From Emiliania huxleyi CCMP1516 (lineage: Eukaryota; Haptophyta; Isochrysidales; Noelaerhabdaceae), in NCBI RefSeq assembly GCF_000372725.1, contig NW_005202427.1, positions 610,995-674,994 on the forward strand: 64,000 nucleotides of DNA. The letters run 5' to 3'. The first letter of the stretch is position 1; the number at the start of each line of letters is the position of its first letter. Positions 10,096-19,854 of the stretch are shown one piece after another. The notes under the pieces were generated by a model, which worked only from the letters and a program-made list of their open reading frames with translations, was not told the DNA's origin and did no database searches. The position numbers and the translations under genes were made by a program.

Positions 10096-10280
10096 TAGGG
10101 TGCCCACAGGACCCAAAAGAAAATAGCTTTCCCGCTCAAAAAGGGACGCACGAGGCAAATCTGATGTTGGATTGTTCCAATAGGAGAGAGGCCTCTTCCG
10201 TCGGGGGACCGAGTTCATAGGAAACGAGGGTTTCCCATTGTGACCCGCTCGAGCGCGAGCGTGACACTGCACTTGGCGCC
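10096..10280 (-). repeat. Dispersed repeat A, copy 1
   Basis: The reverse complement of this stretch matches 32902-33134 nearly end to end: both run from GGCGCCAA through GTGTCACGCTCGCGCTC, CACAATGGG, CTCGGTCCCCCG and CAGATTTGCCTCGTGC to GTGGGCACCCTA. This copy lacks about 24 bases present in the other. It has no coding capacity. It could be a SINE or a MITE; I see no terminal inverted repeats. Confidence 0.7.
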
Positions 10281-10391
10281 GACCACCTCTTTCCCGCCTG
10301 GGCGGGGCGGTGGGCGGGCGCGCGGTGCGGCGCGGCGTGTGCGTGTGTGCGTCTCCAACGAAGGACCGCTCGCAGAGGACCATTGGGTTTG

Positions 10392-10428
10392 TACTATTAA
10401 CAACGAAGGCGCTCTCAAAAAAAGAAAT
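10392..10428 (+). promoter_or_regulatory. Leader element shared by two BTB-family genes
   Basis: TATTAACAACGAAGGCGCTCT followed by A-rich AAAGAAAT lies 23 bases before the NHL-BTB ATG. Nearly the same string occurs at 43559-43593 ahead of the KCTD-like gene, and both lie near a GTGCGGYGYGG-rich stretch. It may be a promoter or 5' UTR element, or a remnant of a repeat. Confidence 0.45.
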
Positions 10429-10450
10429 CGGAGCCCGTACTACGAGTACA

Positions 10451-12145
10451 ATGATGAGTGTGTCGCCCTCCCGCAAGCGCGCCCGCACCGAGAGCGACGG
10501 TGGCGGCGAGGAGGGGGGCGAGCCCGTGGCAGTCGCGGCCGGCTTCGAGGCGCCCATCTTTGGTGCGCGCGTCGTCGGCCAGGTCACGACGCTGGCGCTC
10601 GAGGGCGAGGACGGACCTCTGGCGTCCCTCAGCCTGCGCGGCGTCGCAATCGATCACGCGGGCGGCTGGTACGTCACGACTAAGAACTCGGTGCTGCACG
10701 TCTCGGCGGCCGGGCGCGTGCGCACCGTGGCAACCTGCGAAGGCGGCGAACTCTTCGGCCTCGCCATCAGCCAAAACGGCAGCGCGCTGTTTGTGTCGGA
10801 CCTCGACGCCCACAAGATCCGGCGGGTGGAGGTGGCGACGGGTGCTGTGACGGCGATTGTGGGTAGCGGCGGAAACGGCGATGCAGACGGCGTGGGTGAT
10901 GCGGCGCAGTTCGGCGAACCACGCGGTCTCACAATCAGCCCGGACGGCAGCGCGCTATTTGTGGCGGCCTGCGGCAACCACAAGATCCGGCGGGTGGAGG
11001 TGGCGACGGGCGCGGTCACTACGCTCGCGGGTAGCGGCAATGATGGCGACGCGGATGGCGTTGGCGGCGTGGCGGAGTTCTGCTGCCCATTCGGTGTCAC
11101 TGTCAGCCCGGACGGCAGCGCGCTGTTTTTAACGGATTACGGCAACGACAAGATGCGTCGGGTGGAGGTGGCGACGGGCGCGGTGACTACGCTCGCGGGC
11201 GGCGAGGAAGGCGGCGCTGATGGCGTCGGCGGCGCGGCGCACTTCAACGGAGCACGCGGCCTCGCAATCAGCCCGGACGGCAGCGCGCTGTTTGTGGCAG
11301 ACACGTTCAACAACAAGATCCGGCGGGTGGAGGTGGCGACTGGCGCAGTCACTACGCTCGCAGGCAGCGGTGCCAGCGGCAGCGCTGATGGCGTGGGCGG
11401 CGCGGCGCAGTTCAACTACCCAATGGCCCTCGCCATCAGCGCCGACGGCAGCACCCTCTCGGTCTGCGCAATGGGCGGCCTCCGCCAGGTCTGCGTGGCG
11501 GCGCCTCCTCCGCCTCCCTCCTTCGCGCCGCTCGTGGTTCCGCCCTCCACCTTCTCCGCCGACATGGCCAACACGTGGGGCGACGCCACCCTCCCCACCG
11601 GCCTGGTCACCTTCCTGGTCGGCGACGACGAGGAGCGCATCGAGCACGTGAGCAAGTGCGTCCTCTGCGTGCGGTCCGTGTTCTTTCGGACCATGTTTGG
11701 CATCGGCATGAAGGAGCGCGACGCCGCCGTAGTGACGGTGCGCAAAACCGACCTCGCCACCTTCACCGCCCTCGTCCGCTACCTCCTCACCGACCAGCTC
11801 GACCTCGGCGAGGAGGAGGGCGGCAGAGCGCAGCGCGCGCTCGACCTGCGGCAGCTGGCGCAGATGTACCAGGTGCCGCGCCTCGAGCTGCTCTGCGCGC
11901 AGGCGCTGCAGGAGAGCGTCGCGCCGGCGACCGCCGTGCCGCTGCTCGAGGCGGCGCACACGATGGGCGACGGGCGGCTCCTCGCGCAGTGCCGCCGCTT
12001 CGTGGCCGACCACGCCGCCGAGGTGCGCGCGAGCGGCGGCGTGGAGCAGCTGTGCGACCTGGGCGTGGCCAAGGGGCTGCTCGGCGACGCGCTCGACCAG
12101 GTGGCGGAGCTGAAGAAGGGGGCGACGCGTGCGGCGGCGGCCTGA
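10451..12145 (+). CDS. NHL-repeat beta-propeller fused to BTB/POZ domain
   Basis: A single-exon protein of 564 residues. The open frame extends to 10310, but the first good ATG pair is at 10451, right after the shared leader. Residues about 70-345 hold five NHL/SMP-30-like blades with the repeating core SPDGSALFVAD followed by KIRRVEVATGAVTTLAG. A proline spacer leads to a BTB/POZ domain (about 385-490) that begins LVTFLVGDDEERIEHVSK and has HVSKCVLCVRSVFFRTMF. A BACK-like helical tail follows. BTB domains dimerise and often recruit cullin-3, and propellers bind substrates, so a ubiquitin-ligase adaptor role is likely by analogy. The blades are very similar to one another at DNA level, suggesting recent internal duplication. 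Confidence 0.8.
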   Translation: MMSVSPSRKRARTESDGGGEEGGEPVAVAAGFEAPIFGARVVGQVTTLALEGEDGPLASLSLRGVAIDHAGGWYVTTKNSVLHVSAAGRVRTVATCEGGELFGLAISQNGSALFVSDLDAHKIRRVEVATGAVTAIVGSGGNGDADGVGDAAQFGEPRGLTISPDGSALFVAACGNHKIRRVEVATGAVTTLAGSGNDGDADGVGGVAEFCCPFGVTVSPDGSALFLTDYGNDKMRRVEVATGAVTTLAGGEEGGADGVGGAAHFNGARGLAISPDGSALFVADTFNNKIRRVEVATGAVTTLAGSGASGSADGVGGAAQFNYPMALAISADGSTLSVCAMGGLRQVCVAAPPPPPSFAPLVVPPSTFSADMANTWGDATLPTGLVTFLVGDDEERIEHVSKCVLCVRSVFFRTMFGIGMKERDAAVVTVRKTDLATFTALVRYLLTDQLDLGEEEGGRAQRALDLRQLAQMYQVPRLELLCAQALQESVAPATAVPLLEAAHTMGDGRLLAQCRRFVADHAAEVRASGGVEQLCDLGVAKGLLGDALDQVAELKKGATRAAAA

Positions 12146-12534
12146 CGCGCCCCTGTGAAGAGTGCGAGCATCGACGCGCGCCACTCGTGTGTATACTAGA
12201 CTGACCGTGCACTCAACAACAAACTAAGGGCGTAGACGTCTGACGTCCTTAAACAAACAAAGTGAAAACCGCGGCTGCTCCGCGCCATGTGCATGGCGTT
12301 CGAGTGAACGCCGTGCAGGCAGCCCGTGCCTTTTGGTGTACCCCGTTTGTGCCGCGTCCTGTGCCCCCGAGTTCATTTTATAAAGAACCGCGCCATTCGC
12401 TCTCACCTGGCAACCCTGTCTGCACGTCTCGCGCGCGCGTGAACAGGGCTCCAGGCCCCAAATTACGTGTGAGTGTTAGATTTGTTTGGTATTGCTAAAA
12501 ATCTCGCCCCATCGAATTCTTTTTGTTCCGCGCC
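12146..12534. other. Intergenic region with dispersed repeat E copy
   Basis: No gene recognised. Bases 12467-12507 (GTGTGAGTGTTAGA, then GGTATTGCTAAAAATCTC) recur at 53861-53900, immediately upstream of the orphan dioxygenase exon here. Confidence 0.55.
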
Positions 12535-12720
12535 AGTGCGCTCCGGCACACCCACCACTGGCGCGAGGGGGAGCTGCTCATCTGGGACAACCGCGCCCTG
12601 CTGCACCGCGCGCTGCCGTGGGACGTCGAGAGCGTGCGCCGCATCATGCGGAGGGTCGTCGTGCTCGGCGATGTCGAGCGAGACGTGCCGCGGCGGTGGA
12701 GCGGTGAGGATGCGTGCTGA
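12535..12720 (+). pseudogene. Orphan 3' exon of a TauD/TfdA-family dioxygenase
   Basis: The translation contains HHWREGELLIWDNRALLHRA followed by RRIMRRVVVLGDV. This is the C-terminal signature of TauD/TfdA Fe(II)/2-oxoglutarate dioxygenases, where LLIWDNR..LHRA carries the distal iron-binding His and MRR.T..GD the 2-oxoglutarate Arg. A plausible acceptor (CGCCAG) precedes it at about 12534. No upstream exon with the HxD motif is visible before the end of the NHL-BTB gene, and a dispersed repeat sits 30 bases upstream. I read it as a truncated gene copy; a remote first exon cannot be excluded. Confidence 0.6.
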
Positions 12721-14277
12721 GCCGAGCGCCCGAGGTGGCGGTAGAAAGAGGGCGAGGAGTAGCCGGTGAGCCCTGTGTATACTGTGCAGGCTGTGCGTGT
12801 TTTGTGTGCGCTAGCAATGACGCTCGACCGAGACTGCGGAGTTTGCAGCCGCTGGTCCGTACTGCTGTGTCCAGCTGAGAGCGAAGAGCTCTATCGACTC
12901 GGTGCTGTGCACTCGCCTACTCTGTGTGCTACTCTGTGTCGACGCTCCGACTGTCGTGTGAGGTGTGCGTGTGAGCGTGTGATTCCGTGTGGTGAGTGCA
13001 GTGCTCTCGACTTCTCGATCAAAAAGAGCGCCTTCGGCACTACTCCCTCACGCCGCCGACGCTCCCCACGGCCGCTCTGGGGCAGAGCCGCCTAGAAGCG
13101 GAACATCTCCCCACATCTCCCCACATCTCCCCAGATCTCCCCATATCTCGGGCCCTAGAAGCGGAATGCGCACTCTTGTCTGCCAGCGAGCGCTCGAGAG
13201 GACACCACTCCGCTGTACTCGACCGTATCCACCTCTTTTCGCCCCGCCCCTCGTATCCCTGGGTCGTCCTTCCAAAATCCTCCTCCTGCAGGTGTGGACC
13301 CTGTCCTCCTCCCCCATCCCCGTTTGCTGCCCACCTTAAAACCCTAGTAGGTGGATAGTGTCGCTGTTTTCGAAAGGCGCTGACGGCCCGGCGCGTACCG
13401 CGCGACGCCCGGGCTACCCACCAGTGAAAGGCCTATACCAACCCTTCAAAATGACCTACTAACTTTGGTACACTCTCACTTTGATATTTCCCGCGGTGCA
13501 CACTCAAAGTCCGGAAATCTCACAGACGCGCGCGTTTTGGCCGGCTACCCCATCGGGTCGCACGGAGACACGGGAAGGCTGCCGCAAGCCGCCTCCGGGT
13601 GCAGGGGCCCGACGCGGTAGGCGGGGGCAACAGCCCGGTAGCTGGCCGCGCCTCTCCGCCCCGCCCGTCGCCGCTGCACCCCTTGCCGCGGCCCTCGTCG
13701 CTGCTGCAGCGACGACAGCCGCGGCACGAGGTCAGAACGCGGCCTCGGAGAGCTCGAGCGAAGGCGCCGACGGTGGCGGCCGTGGTAGTGGTTGATGGTA
13801 GAAGGCTCCTGAGCCGTCGGGCACCACGCTCGACGTCGCCGAGGAGCCGCACCCGGCGCGAGCGCCTGCGCGTCGGCGGGTGCCACCGAAGGCGGGTGGG
13901 CAGCACCGGGCGGGGCGGCGGAGCTTCTCGAGGCGCGCACGTGCCCCGCGGGTCGTGCGCCGAGGCAGACGGCCGAAGAACCGGTGGAGTATCGCGCCCT
14001 CCTTCGCCGTGCCGCGTGTGCGCTGCGCCCGCTCGAGAGGCCGTCGAGAGCAGCGCGGCGCAGCCGATCCGGGCGATGAGCGTGCGCGGAACCGACCGGA
14101 CTCGTCAATGTCCACTATGCGGGCATGGCCAGGCCGGCGCGGTTTGGTCTGGCGACCTACAGGGCGCGCACCGCGGTTGTGTCAACGCGAGATTCCGCGA
14201 GACCGCCTGTCTGACAGGTTATCCACCCACTAGGGTTAATCGTCAAGGGGCTGAGAATTTTCCGCACTCTTCTCTTG
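12721..14277. other. Intergenic/regulatory region, no gene recognised
   Basis: Contains four tandem CACATCTCCC units near 13103-13145. A copy of dispersed repeat C lies at 13263-13316; its reverse complement matches 19581-19635. Long GC-rich frames at 13480-14230 on both strands overlap each other and look like compositional artefacts. Confidence 0.45.
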
Positions 14278-15756
14278 ATGATGCAGGAATCCTTTGGACA
14301 GCTTCCCATGCTCAGAGACTTGGCCGGCCGAGCGCCCACGCACGGGTCGGCAGCCGGTTCGGCGTCGTCCTCCGCCGCGGCCGCGCCCGCGGCACCGCCC
14401 GCCGCGCCCGCCATGGCGATGCGGCCTCGCCGCCCGCGCAAGGTCGCGGACGGCTCTGGCGAGCCGGCGGCCCGCGGCAAGCAGCAGCACTCGAGGAGCG
14501 GAGCAGGTGAGTCTCGTGGCGGCGGCGGCGAGGAGAGCGACGGGGAGGGAGGGGCGCCGGAGGCCGGCGAGCCCGCCGAGAAGAAGGCGCGCTTCGTCTG
14601 GACGCCGGAGATGCACCTTCGGTTCGAGCGGGCCGTCCACAAGCTCGGCGTGCCGCACGCGAAGCCGCAGGCCATCCGGCAGCTGATGGGATGCGAGGGG
14701 GAGGAGTACGCGCCGACGCGGCAGAACATCAAGTCGCACCTCCAAAAGTACCGCCAGAGCCGGCAGAACTCGAGCCACGCCGCCGACGGGCCGAGTGCGC
14801 TCGACGGCGCTCCCGCTCCGCACGCACAGCAGCAGCAGCTCAACCTGCTGCAGCAGCTGGAGCTGCAGTCGAAGCTGCACGAGGAGCTGCTGCGGCAGCG
14901 GCAGGACCAGGCCGAGCTCGCCGTCCACCTCTCGGGCACTGGCCGCGAAGCGATGCGCCCCGAGCAGCTGACCCGCCTCGCGCAGCACGTCATGCTGCAG
15001 CGGCAGCTGCTGCACCATCTCTTCGCGCTGCTGCAGGCGCACACGGAGGACGTGATGCGCGAAGGGTCGCAGGCGCGCCGACGCCCCCCCGCCCTCGCCA
15101 CTCCCCCACCTCTCGGGACACCGCCGACACCGCCGACCCCTCCGGCAGCGTCGCTTGCGCAGAGCTGCACACACGCCCAGCCAGACACGCACACAAACAG
15201 CACAGCAGAGACACAGACACACAGCACAGACAGGGCACCAGCAGCGGCATACGACAACATCCGCACGCACTCTCGCACGCACACCCGCGGACGCCCAATC
15301 TCGCCCCAACCTCGCCCCAACCTCGCCCCCCGTAGCTGGCCGCCAGCCTCTCCGCGGGAGGGGCAGGGCTGCCCCCCGTCCCTCGCCTCGACGCGCATCC
15401 GCCCGCAGGGAGCGACGGAGCGGCCGACCCAGGTGCCCCCCACCCACCCACCCCACCCACCCACCCCCGCGCGCCTCCTCCCCCAGCCTCCGGCCTCGCA
15501 GCCTGCCGTGGCCTCCGCCCGGCCGGGCTTCCCCCGCCCCCCCGGTCCCCATCCCGGACCCCCCCCCCCCCCCCCGGCAGCCTGGGGCGGCGCCTTCCTC
15601 GGCCTGGCGGCTAGCGGGCTCGGCGCGAGCCAGGCGGGCGCGCTGCAGGGCCTCTCTTCGCCGCTCGGGCAGTCCCAGCCCATCGACGTGCCAGAGGTAT
15701 CTTCGCAGCTCGAGGTCTTCGGCGGCTTCGACGGCATGGACAGCTCCGTCGGCTGA
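14278..15756 (+). CDS. GARP/MYB-CC transcription factor, PHR1/PSR1-like
   Basis: ATG at 14278; stop at 15754-15756. Residues about 102-160 form a GARP (Golden2/ARR-B/PSR1) DNA-binding domain: ARFVWTPEMHLRFERAV, then AKPQAIRQLM and the closing SHLQKYR. Residues about 188-215 (LNLLQQLELQSKLHEELLRQ) match the coiled coil after the MYB domain in MYB-CC proteins such as plant PHR1 and Chlamydomonas PSR1, where the order is LELQ..LHEQL. Those proteins control phosphate-starvation genes, so a nutrient-response role is likely. The stretch 15071-15578 is low complexity (Pro/Thr, CACA, C-runs) and could be an intron with a GC donor after GGGTCGCAG and a CCGGCAG acceptor; the frame stays open across it. 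The C-terminus is acidic and hydrophobic, possibly an activation region. Confidence 0.8.
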   Translation: MMQESFGQLPMLRDLAGRAPTHGSAAGSASSSAAAAPAAPPAAPAMAMRPRRPRKVADGSGEPAARGKQQHSRSGAGESRGGGGEESDGEGGAPEAGEPAEKKARFVWTPEMHLRFERAVHKLGVPHAKPQAIRQLMGCEGEEYAPTRQNIKSHLQKYRQSRQNSSHAADGPSALDGAPAPHAQQQQLNLLQQLELQSKLHEELLRQRQDQAELAVHLSGTGREAMRPEQLTRLAQHVMLQRQLLHHLFALLQAHTEDVMREGSQARRRPPALATPPPLGTPPTPPTPPAASLAQSCTHAQPDTHTNSTAETQTHSTDRAPAAAYDNIRTHSRTHTRGRPISPQPRPNLAPRSWPPASPREGQGCPPSLASTRIRPQGATERPTQVPPTHPPHPPTPARLLPQPPASQPAVASARPGFPRPPGPHPGPPPPPPAAWGGAFLGLAASGLGASQAGALQGLSSPLGQSQPIDVPEVSSQLEVFGGFDGMDSSVG

Positions 15757-16062
15757 CGGGGCGCGGGGGAGTTGGCGCCCGCTCAGGGTCGAGACGCGCC
15801 TGCACTGCCGTCTCGGGAGTGGTTTGGCGCTCGCATGTGCGCATCGCGTCGGGAGTAGCATATGTGTGTGCACTGGTTGACGCGGGGGACGGACTACGTC
15901 GTGAGGACGGACTGAGAGCCAGCGAGAGGCCGGAGGTTTTATTGCAACGGATCGCTCGGTCGTGTGTGTGCGCTGTTGTTGTGTGCGCTCATTTTTGCCT
16001 GATCGATCGGGAACGAAGTCGATGTGTGTGGCTCTCCCCCCGCGCGCCCCGCCCCCGGCCCC
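15757..16062. other. 3' flank of GARP gene
   Basis: No gene recognised; TGTGTGTG-rich and C-rich stretches directly precede the inverted-repeat element. Confidence 0.4.
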
Positions 16063-16814
16063 GGGTTGTTGCACGAGTATATGGGCCAAAAGCGTCGAAA
16101 ATGTCCCAAAAAGCGTGTCTCGAGTTTGTTGCAGCCCCACAGCCGGCGCGCGCTGCCGGGAAGCACCGCTCGCGTGTCGGCGGCACTCCCTGGCACCCAG
16201 TGAGTGCCGCGAACAGACCAGACCGATTAGGCTCGACGCCGTGCGCGCTGTGGGGCTGCAACAAACTCGCCGCCGAGCGTGCCACCGAAAGCGTCCCGGC
16301 AGAGGTGATGGAGTGTGAGACCTGAGGCTGCGGAGGTGACGCCTGAGGTACCGGCTCGTGCACGGCGACTCAGCCGGCGACCGCCACGGGCTCAGGCGAG
16401 ACCTGTCGACGCGTTCCGGCTCAGCTTCACCATGGTCCTCGGGCGTCTGTCGACGTCAGGACCACCCATACAGCTCGAGGGTTTGAGGTCGCAAGAGCCA
16501 AGATGGTGGCGTTTGGACATCCCAACCATCCCACAAGACAGCCTGTAGGTGATGGCGGGACGGCGCAGTGTTTGTGGCACTCGGCAGTAGGCACCTGCGG
16601 CACGGCCCGCTGTCGGCTCTCGCGGGCTGCGGAACCGGCCCCAGAAGGGGACGGTCCGGGCGAGTGTGGCAGCTCCTGCGCTAGTATGGGCACCCTCTAT
16701 CACAATACTACTGATCCTGGTCATTAGAGCTGCCAGGGATAGCGTCAGGAGCCGGTAGGAGTCAAAACCCCTCATATTTGAGACATCGTGGCCCATATAC
16801 TCGTGCAACAACCC
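16063..16814. mobile_element. Inverted-repeat element with 26-base terminal arms
   Basis: A perfect 25-26 base inverted repeat bounds the stretch: GGGTTGTTGCACGAG... at 16063-16088 and its complement at 16789-16814. A second, nested inverted repeat (GTTTGTTGCAGCCCCACAGC at about 16127-16147, complement at about 16247-16270) lies within the left part. No transposase frame is visible, so it would be non-autonomous. The outer flanks are C/G runs, so I cannot define a target-site duplication. A foldback or MITE-like element is the best reading. Confidence 0.5.
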
Positions 16815-17238
16815 CCCCCCCGCGCGACATCTCTGTGGGCACAGACGGGTCCGACCCAGAGAGTCGTGCCGTATACCGCCGCTGCCGGGTGTGCGCACAT
16901 CCACATGCGTCATGGCGCGACTGGGACTGCCGGGAGGACGTGGGAGGGAGTCAGAGGAGGAGAGTGTTGCCACCAGTCCGCCACACCGACGTGGCACATG
17001 CCAGACGACAGCACGACAGGGTCGTCACGATCTCTTCTGACTCCTCCGGGTAGGCTATTCCGACAGCTCCACCCGACGGGAGTGAGGAGTGGGTCACCGA
17101 GCCCAGGCAGACACAGGCTTGCCCAAGCCGCGTCACGGCTCTGCACGGGAGGCCGCTAGTGTCACCGCTGCCACGCCAGCGGGGTCCTGCCTCCTCCTCC
17201 TCCTCCTCCGCCTCTGGGAGTTGTGCTGCACCTCGCCT
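16815..17238. other. Intergenic region, no gene recognised
   Basis: A C-run (16810-16820) follows the inverted-repeat arm. The rest carries no coding signal I can support and ends in the 3' flank of the NUDT6-like gene. Confidence 0.4.
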
Positions 17239-18463
17239 TCAGTGAAATCCAGAGTAGAGGCGGTAGGTCTCCCGGTTGGTGAGGCCGGTGACGCCGGGCA
17301 GGTAGCCCTTCGGCGCCGGCATCTCCCGCGCCGCGAGGCCGATGGCGGCGCTGTCGAGATCGCCCGCCTCGGCAGCGGCGATCACGTTCCTCGCGACGAA
17401 GGCGTTGAAGTTCTCCTCGACTCCCTGACGCGCCGAGGTCGCCTTGGTGCCCTCGTAGTACTCGGGCAGCGGCAGCCAGGCGGCAGCGGCGATCTCGCGT
17501 TCGCAGGCGCGGATCTCGGCGGAGAGCGGGGAGAGGAGGCAGACGCAGTACGCGTCGTCCCTCCCGAAGGCGGCGCCGTGCTGGTGGCGGAGCGCGAGCA
17601 GCGACTTGAAGCGGGACCGCACGCCCGTCTCCTCGAGCACCTTTCGAGGTGGTGCCAGGGGTGAGAGGGCCTCTCCTCCGCCCCGGCAGGGAGGCGGGAG
17701 GGAGTGGGCCGGGCGCCTCTCGCTCCACCGCCACGTCCAGCTCCTCGGCCAGATCCACGAGCCCTCCAGGCAACTTCCAGCTGCCCTGGGAAGTCGTCGT
17801 CGCCGCTCGCCGCTCCTGCACGACCAGCACCCCCTTGGGCTCACTGGGCGGGCCCAAAGGGGGCCCCTGTGAGTGGAGGCCCCACTGCATGCTTACAGCT
17901 GCCAGAGGAGCGGCACCTCGTGCCGCTCGTTGATGCACATGCCGCCGACGCCAACCACTGCAGCGGTGCGGCGGTAGTCAGTGCTGAGCGAATGGGAGGC
18001 GAGGCAGGCGGAGCTGCGACCGTGCGTGGCAAAGTCGGGCACCGGACAAGGCTCGTCCTCCGGCAGCCACGCCAGAAGCATCGCGCTCTCGCCGACCGCG
18101 TGGTGAAACCGGAAGCCGTGCGCCGCCGCGAGCGGCAAGACTCCACCTGAGATGACTGTGTGAGATGAACTTGTGCAGGCGAGATGAGGCGCAGTGGCAG
18201 GTCAAGCCTTGCGAGAGAGGAACTCTCATCCAGACGCCCTTGCGGTTGGCGTTGCGGACGGAAGCCATCACATTGTCAAGCTGTGCCGCAAAGGATGTCA
18301 GCTCGATGGCGTCCGGCAGCGTCACAGTGGCTCCGTCGAACCGCGCTTCAGACCAGGACAGCCCATTCGCGGCCTGGCACCGGCGGCGCAACCGCTGCGT
18401 CACCAGAGCGGGAGGCCTCGAGAAGACCTGCTGCGCAACGAGGCGAAACCGCGCTGAGTGCAT
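17239..18463 (-). CDS. NUDT6-like Nudix hydrolase, probably mitochondrial
   Basis: Start ATG 18461-18463, stop 17239-17241. Exon 1 is 18208-18463; a 61-base GC-AG intron follows (18147-18207). The next exon starts at 18146; a GT intron lies near 17840-17905. The last intron is GC-AG (17641-17716, 76 bases). The N-terminus (MHSARFRLVAQQVFSRPP) is Arg-rich and acid-poor, like a mitochondrial presequence. Next comes the NUDT6-type domain (VWMRVPLSQ, HGFRFHHA, LLAWLPEDEPCPVPDFATHG). The Nudix box is split by the last intron: GGLVDLAEELDVAVERE joined to VLEETGV gives the full G-x5-E-x7-REV-x-EE-x-G pattern. The tail keeps AFGRDDAYCVCLL. NUDT6 substrates are poorly defined, so I assign hydrolysis of a nucleoside diphosphate-linked compound only. 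Confidence 0.85.
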
Positions 18464-18578
18464 GCCTGCCGGCTGCTAAATCCACAGCGGCCCCGCGTGC
18501 ATTTTCTTTTTTTTTTGCATGTTCATTTGAACTGCGCCGGCCGGCGAAGCGAGTACAATGCTCGAAAAACGCCTTCAA

Positions 18579-19232
18579 TCAAGCCTCACTACTCACTACT
18601 CTCTCCGCGAACCGCAGGAGGCGCCCGTCAGCGGCGACGCTGCCCATGCCGTGGTTGCCCCCCTCGATCACCTCGAGCTCAATCCCCGTCGCGGCGCACA
18701 ACTTGACGGAGTCGGCGACGGGGATGGTCTCATCCGCGTCGCCGTGGACGATCAGGCACTGTGCCTTGCGCTCCGCGGGCAGCGCGGCAATCTGATCGAC
18801 GATGGCCTCGATCGCACCGTGCCGCCGCAGCTCACTGAGCGCGGGGCAGAGCATCACGGCCGGCCCCGTCCATGCACCCTCCGCGATGAGTGCCGCGGCC
18901 ACGGCGCCACCCCAGCTCGAGCCGATGAGCACGTCGAATGCGGCAGGCCCTGCATCGCGCAGAGCCGTGCGCTGGACATCGACGCACGCCTCGAACGAGT
19001 CGGCCAGCGCGCCGCCAATCCACTGGGACGGCCAGCGCGTGAGCATTGCTCGCGGGGACAGCAGGCCGAGCACGACGGAGTTGCGCTTCGTCGGGTTCCA
19101 CAGGCTCATCGCCATGTCCGGCGCGGTCACCGTCGCGCCCTGACTGCGCAGCGCTCTCGGCTTGAAGCCGCCGGGCCCAGACTCCAGGCCGTGGCAAAAG
19201 AGCACGCGCATGTCGGCGTGTTGAGTCGCCAC
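18579..19232 (-). CDS. Alpha/beta hydrolase (serine esterase type)
   Basis: A complete single-exon frame of 217 residues. It opens with RVLFCHGLESGPGGFKPRAL, an oxyanion-hole HG start typical of YqiA/UPF0227-like small hydrolases. The nucleophile elbow is GSSWGG (about residue 103), the acid is in VHGDADETIP, and the catalytic His is in GGNHGMGS. No signal peptide or membrane segment, so probably cytosolic. The gene ends 115 bases upstream of the NUDT6-like start on the same strand. Substrate unknown. Confidence 0.85.
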   Translation of the reverse strand: MATQHADMRVLFCHGLESGPGGFKPRALRSQGATVTAPDMAMSLWNPTKRNSVVLGLLSPRAMLTRWPSQWIGGALADSFEACVDVQRTALRDAGPAAFDVLIGSSWGGAVAAALIAEGAWTGPAVMLCPALSELRRHGAIEAIVDQIAALPAERKAQCLIVHGDADETIPVADSVKLCAATGIELEVIEGGNHGMGSVAADGRLLRFAERVVSSEA

Positions 19233-19580
19233 AGTACGATGCTTTGTGAGCTTCGGCGGGGAGCTCGCTTTGCCCGGGCTTTTTCTTTTTAGTACTAGTG
19301 CAACCGTTCAACTACAAGTGGCTGTGAAACATGGTGCCGAATATTTTTGTTTAAGGATTTTGACATTCCCGCCACGGATTCTCGCGTTAACGCTTCGCTC
19401 GACATCAACACCCTGCTTGTAGAAGCTCGAGTCCACGAGCCTGCGCAGCGAAAAAATCGATAAAAAATTGGCGGGACGGGGCACAAACGGGGCACAAACG
19501 CCAGGCTACAAAAACGAGGAAATCTTTGGACTTTGCCTCGAAGACGAAAAAAAGAAAGAAACCCCAGCCGAAACGAGGGA

Positions 19581-19635
19581 TAGGGGAGGAGGACAGGGTC
19601 CCCACCTGCACGAGCAGGATTTTGGAAGGACGACT
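19581..19635 (+). repeat. Dispersed repeat C, copy 2
   Basis: GGAGGAGGACAGGGTCC, ACCTGCA and AGGATTTTGGAAGGACGAC match the reverse complement of 13263-13316. The next ~150 bases hold AAGAAAGAAAG and GGGAGGGATGGGAGGACG pieces of repeat family F. Confidence 0.6.
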
Positions 19636-19854
19636 CGAAGACGGAAAAGAAAAATAGCAAGCAAAGGAAGAAACTCAAACTCTTGCGAGGACGGTGAAAT
19701 TCTTTTTTCCCGCGCCAGTCCCGTGCCCAGTGTAAAGAAAGAAAGAAAACTGATCACCAAGGGAGGGATGGGAGGACGTGCCCTGTGCGAGGGAGTTTGG
19801 TTGTGCAAAAAAATCCGGAAAAAATTCTTCTTTCCCGACTCCTCTCCAACCGAG

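Noticed and set aside
13599-14510. 303-residue plus frame upstream of and overlapping the GARP gene
   Set aside because: It is an Arg-rich shadow out of frame with the clear GARP domain, and competing minus frames of equal length exist.
14157-16140. Two minus-strand frames of 526 and 634 residues opposite the GARP gene
   Set aside because: They are antisense shadows of the GARP coding sequence and its CACA/C-run stretch.
16392-16997. 201-residue minus frame inside the inverted-repeat element
   Set aside because: No transposase motif or recognisable domain; it crosses the right terminal arm and a C-run.
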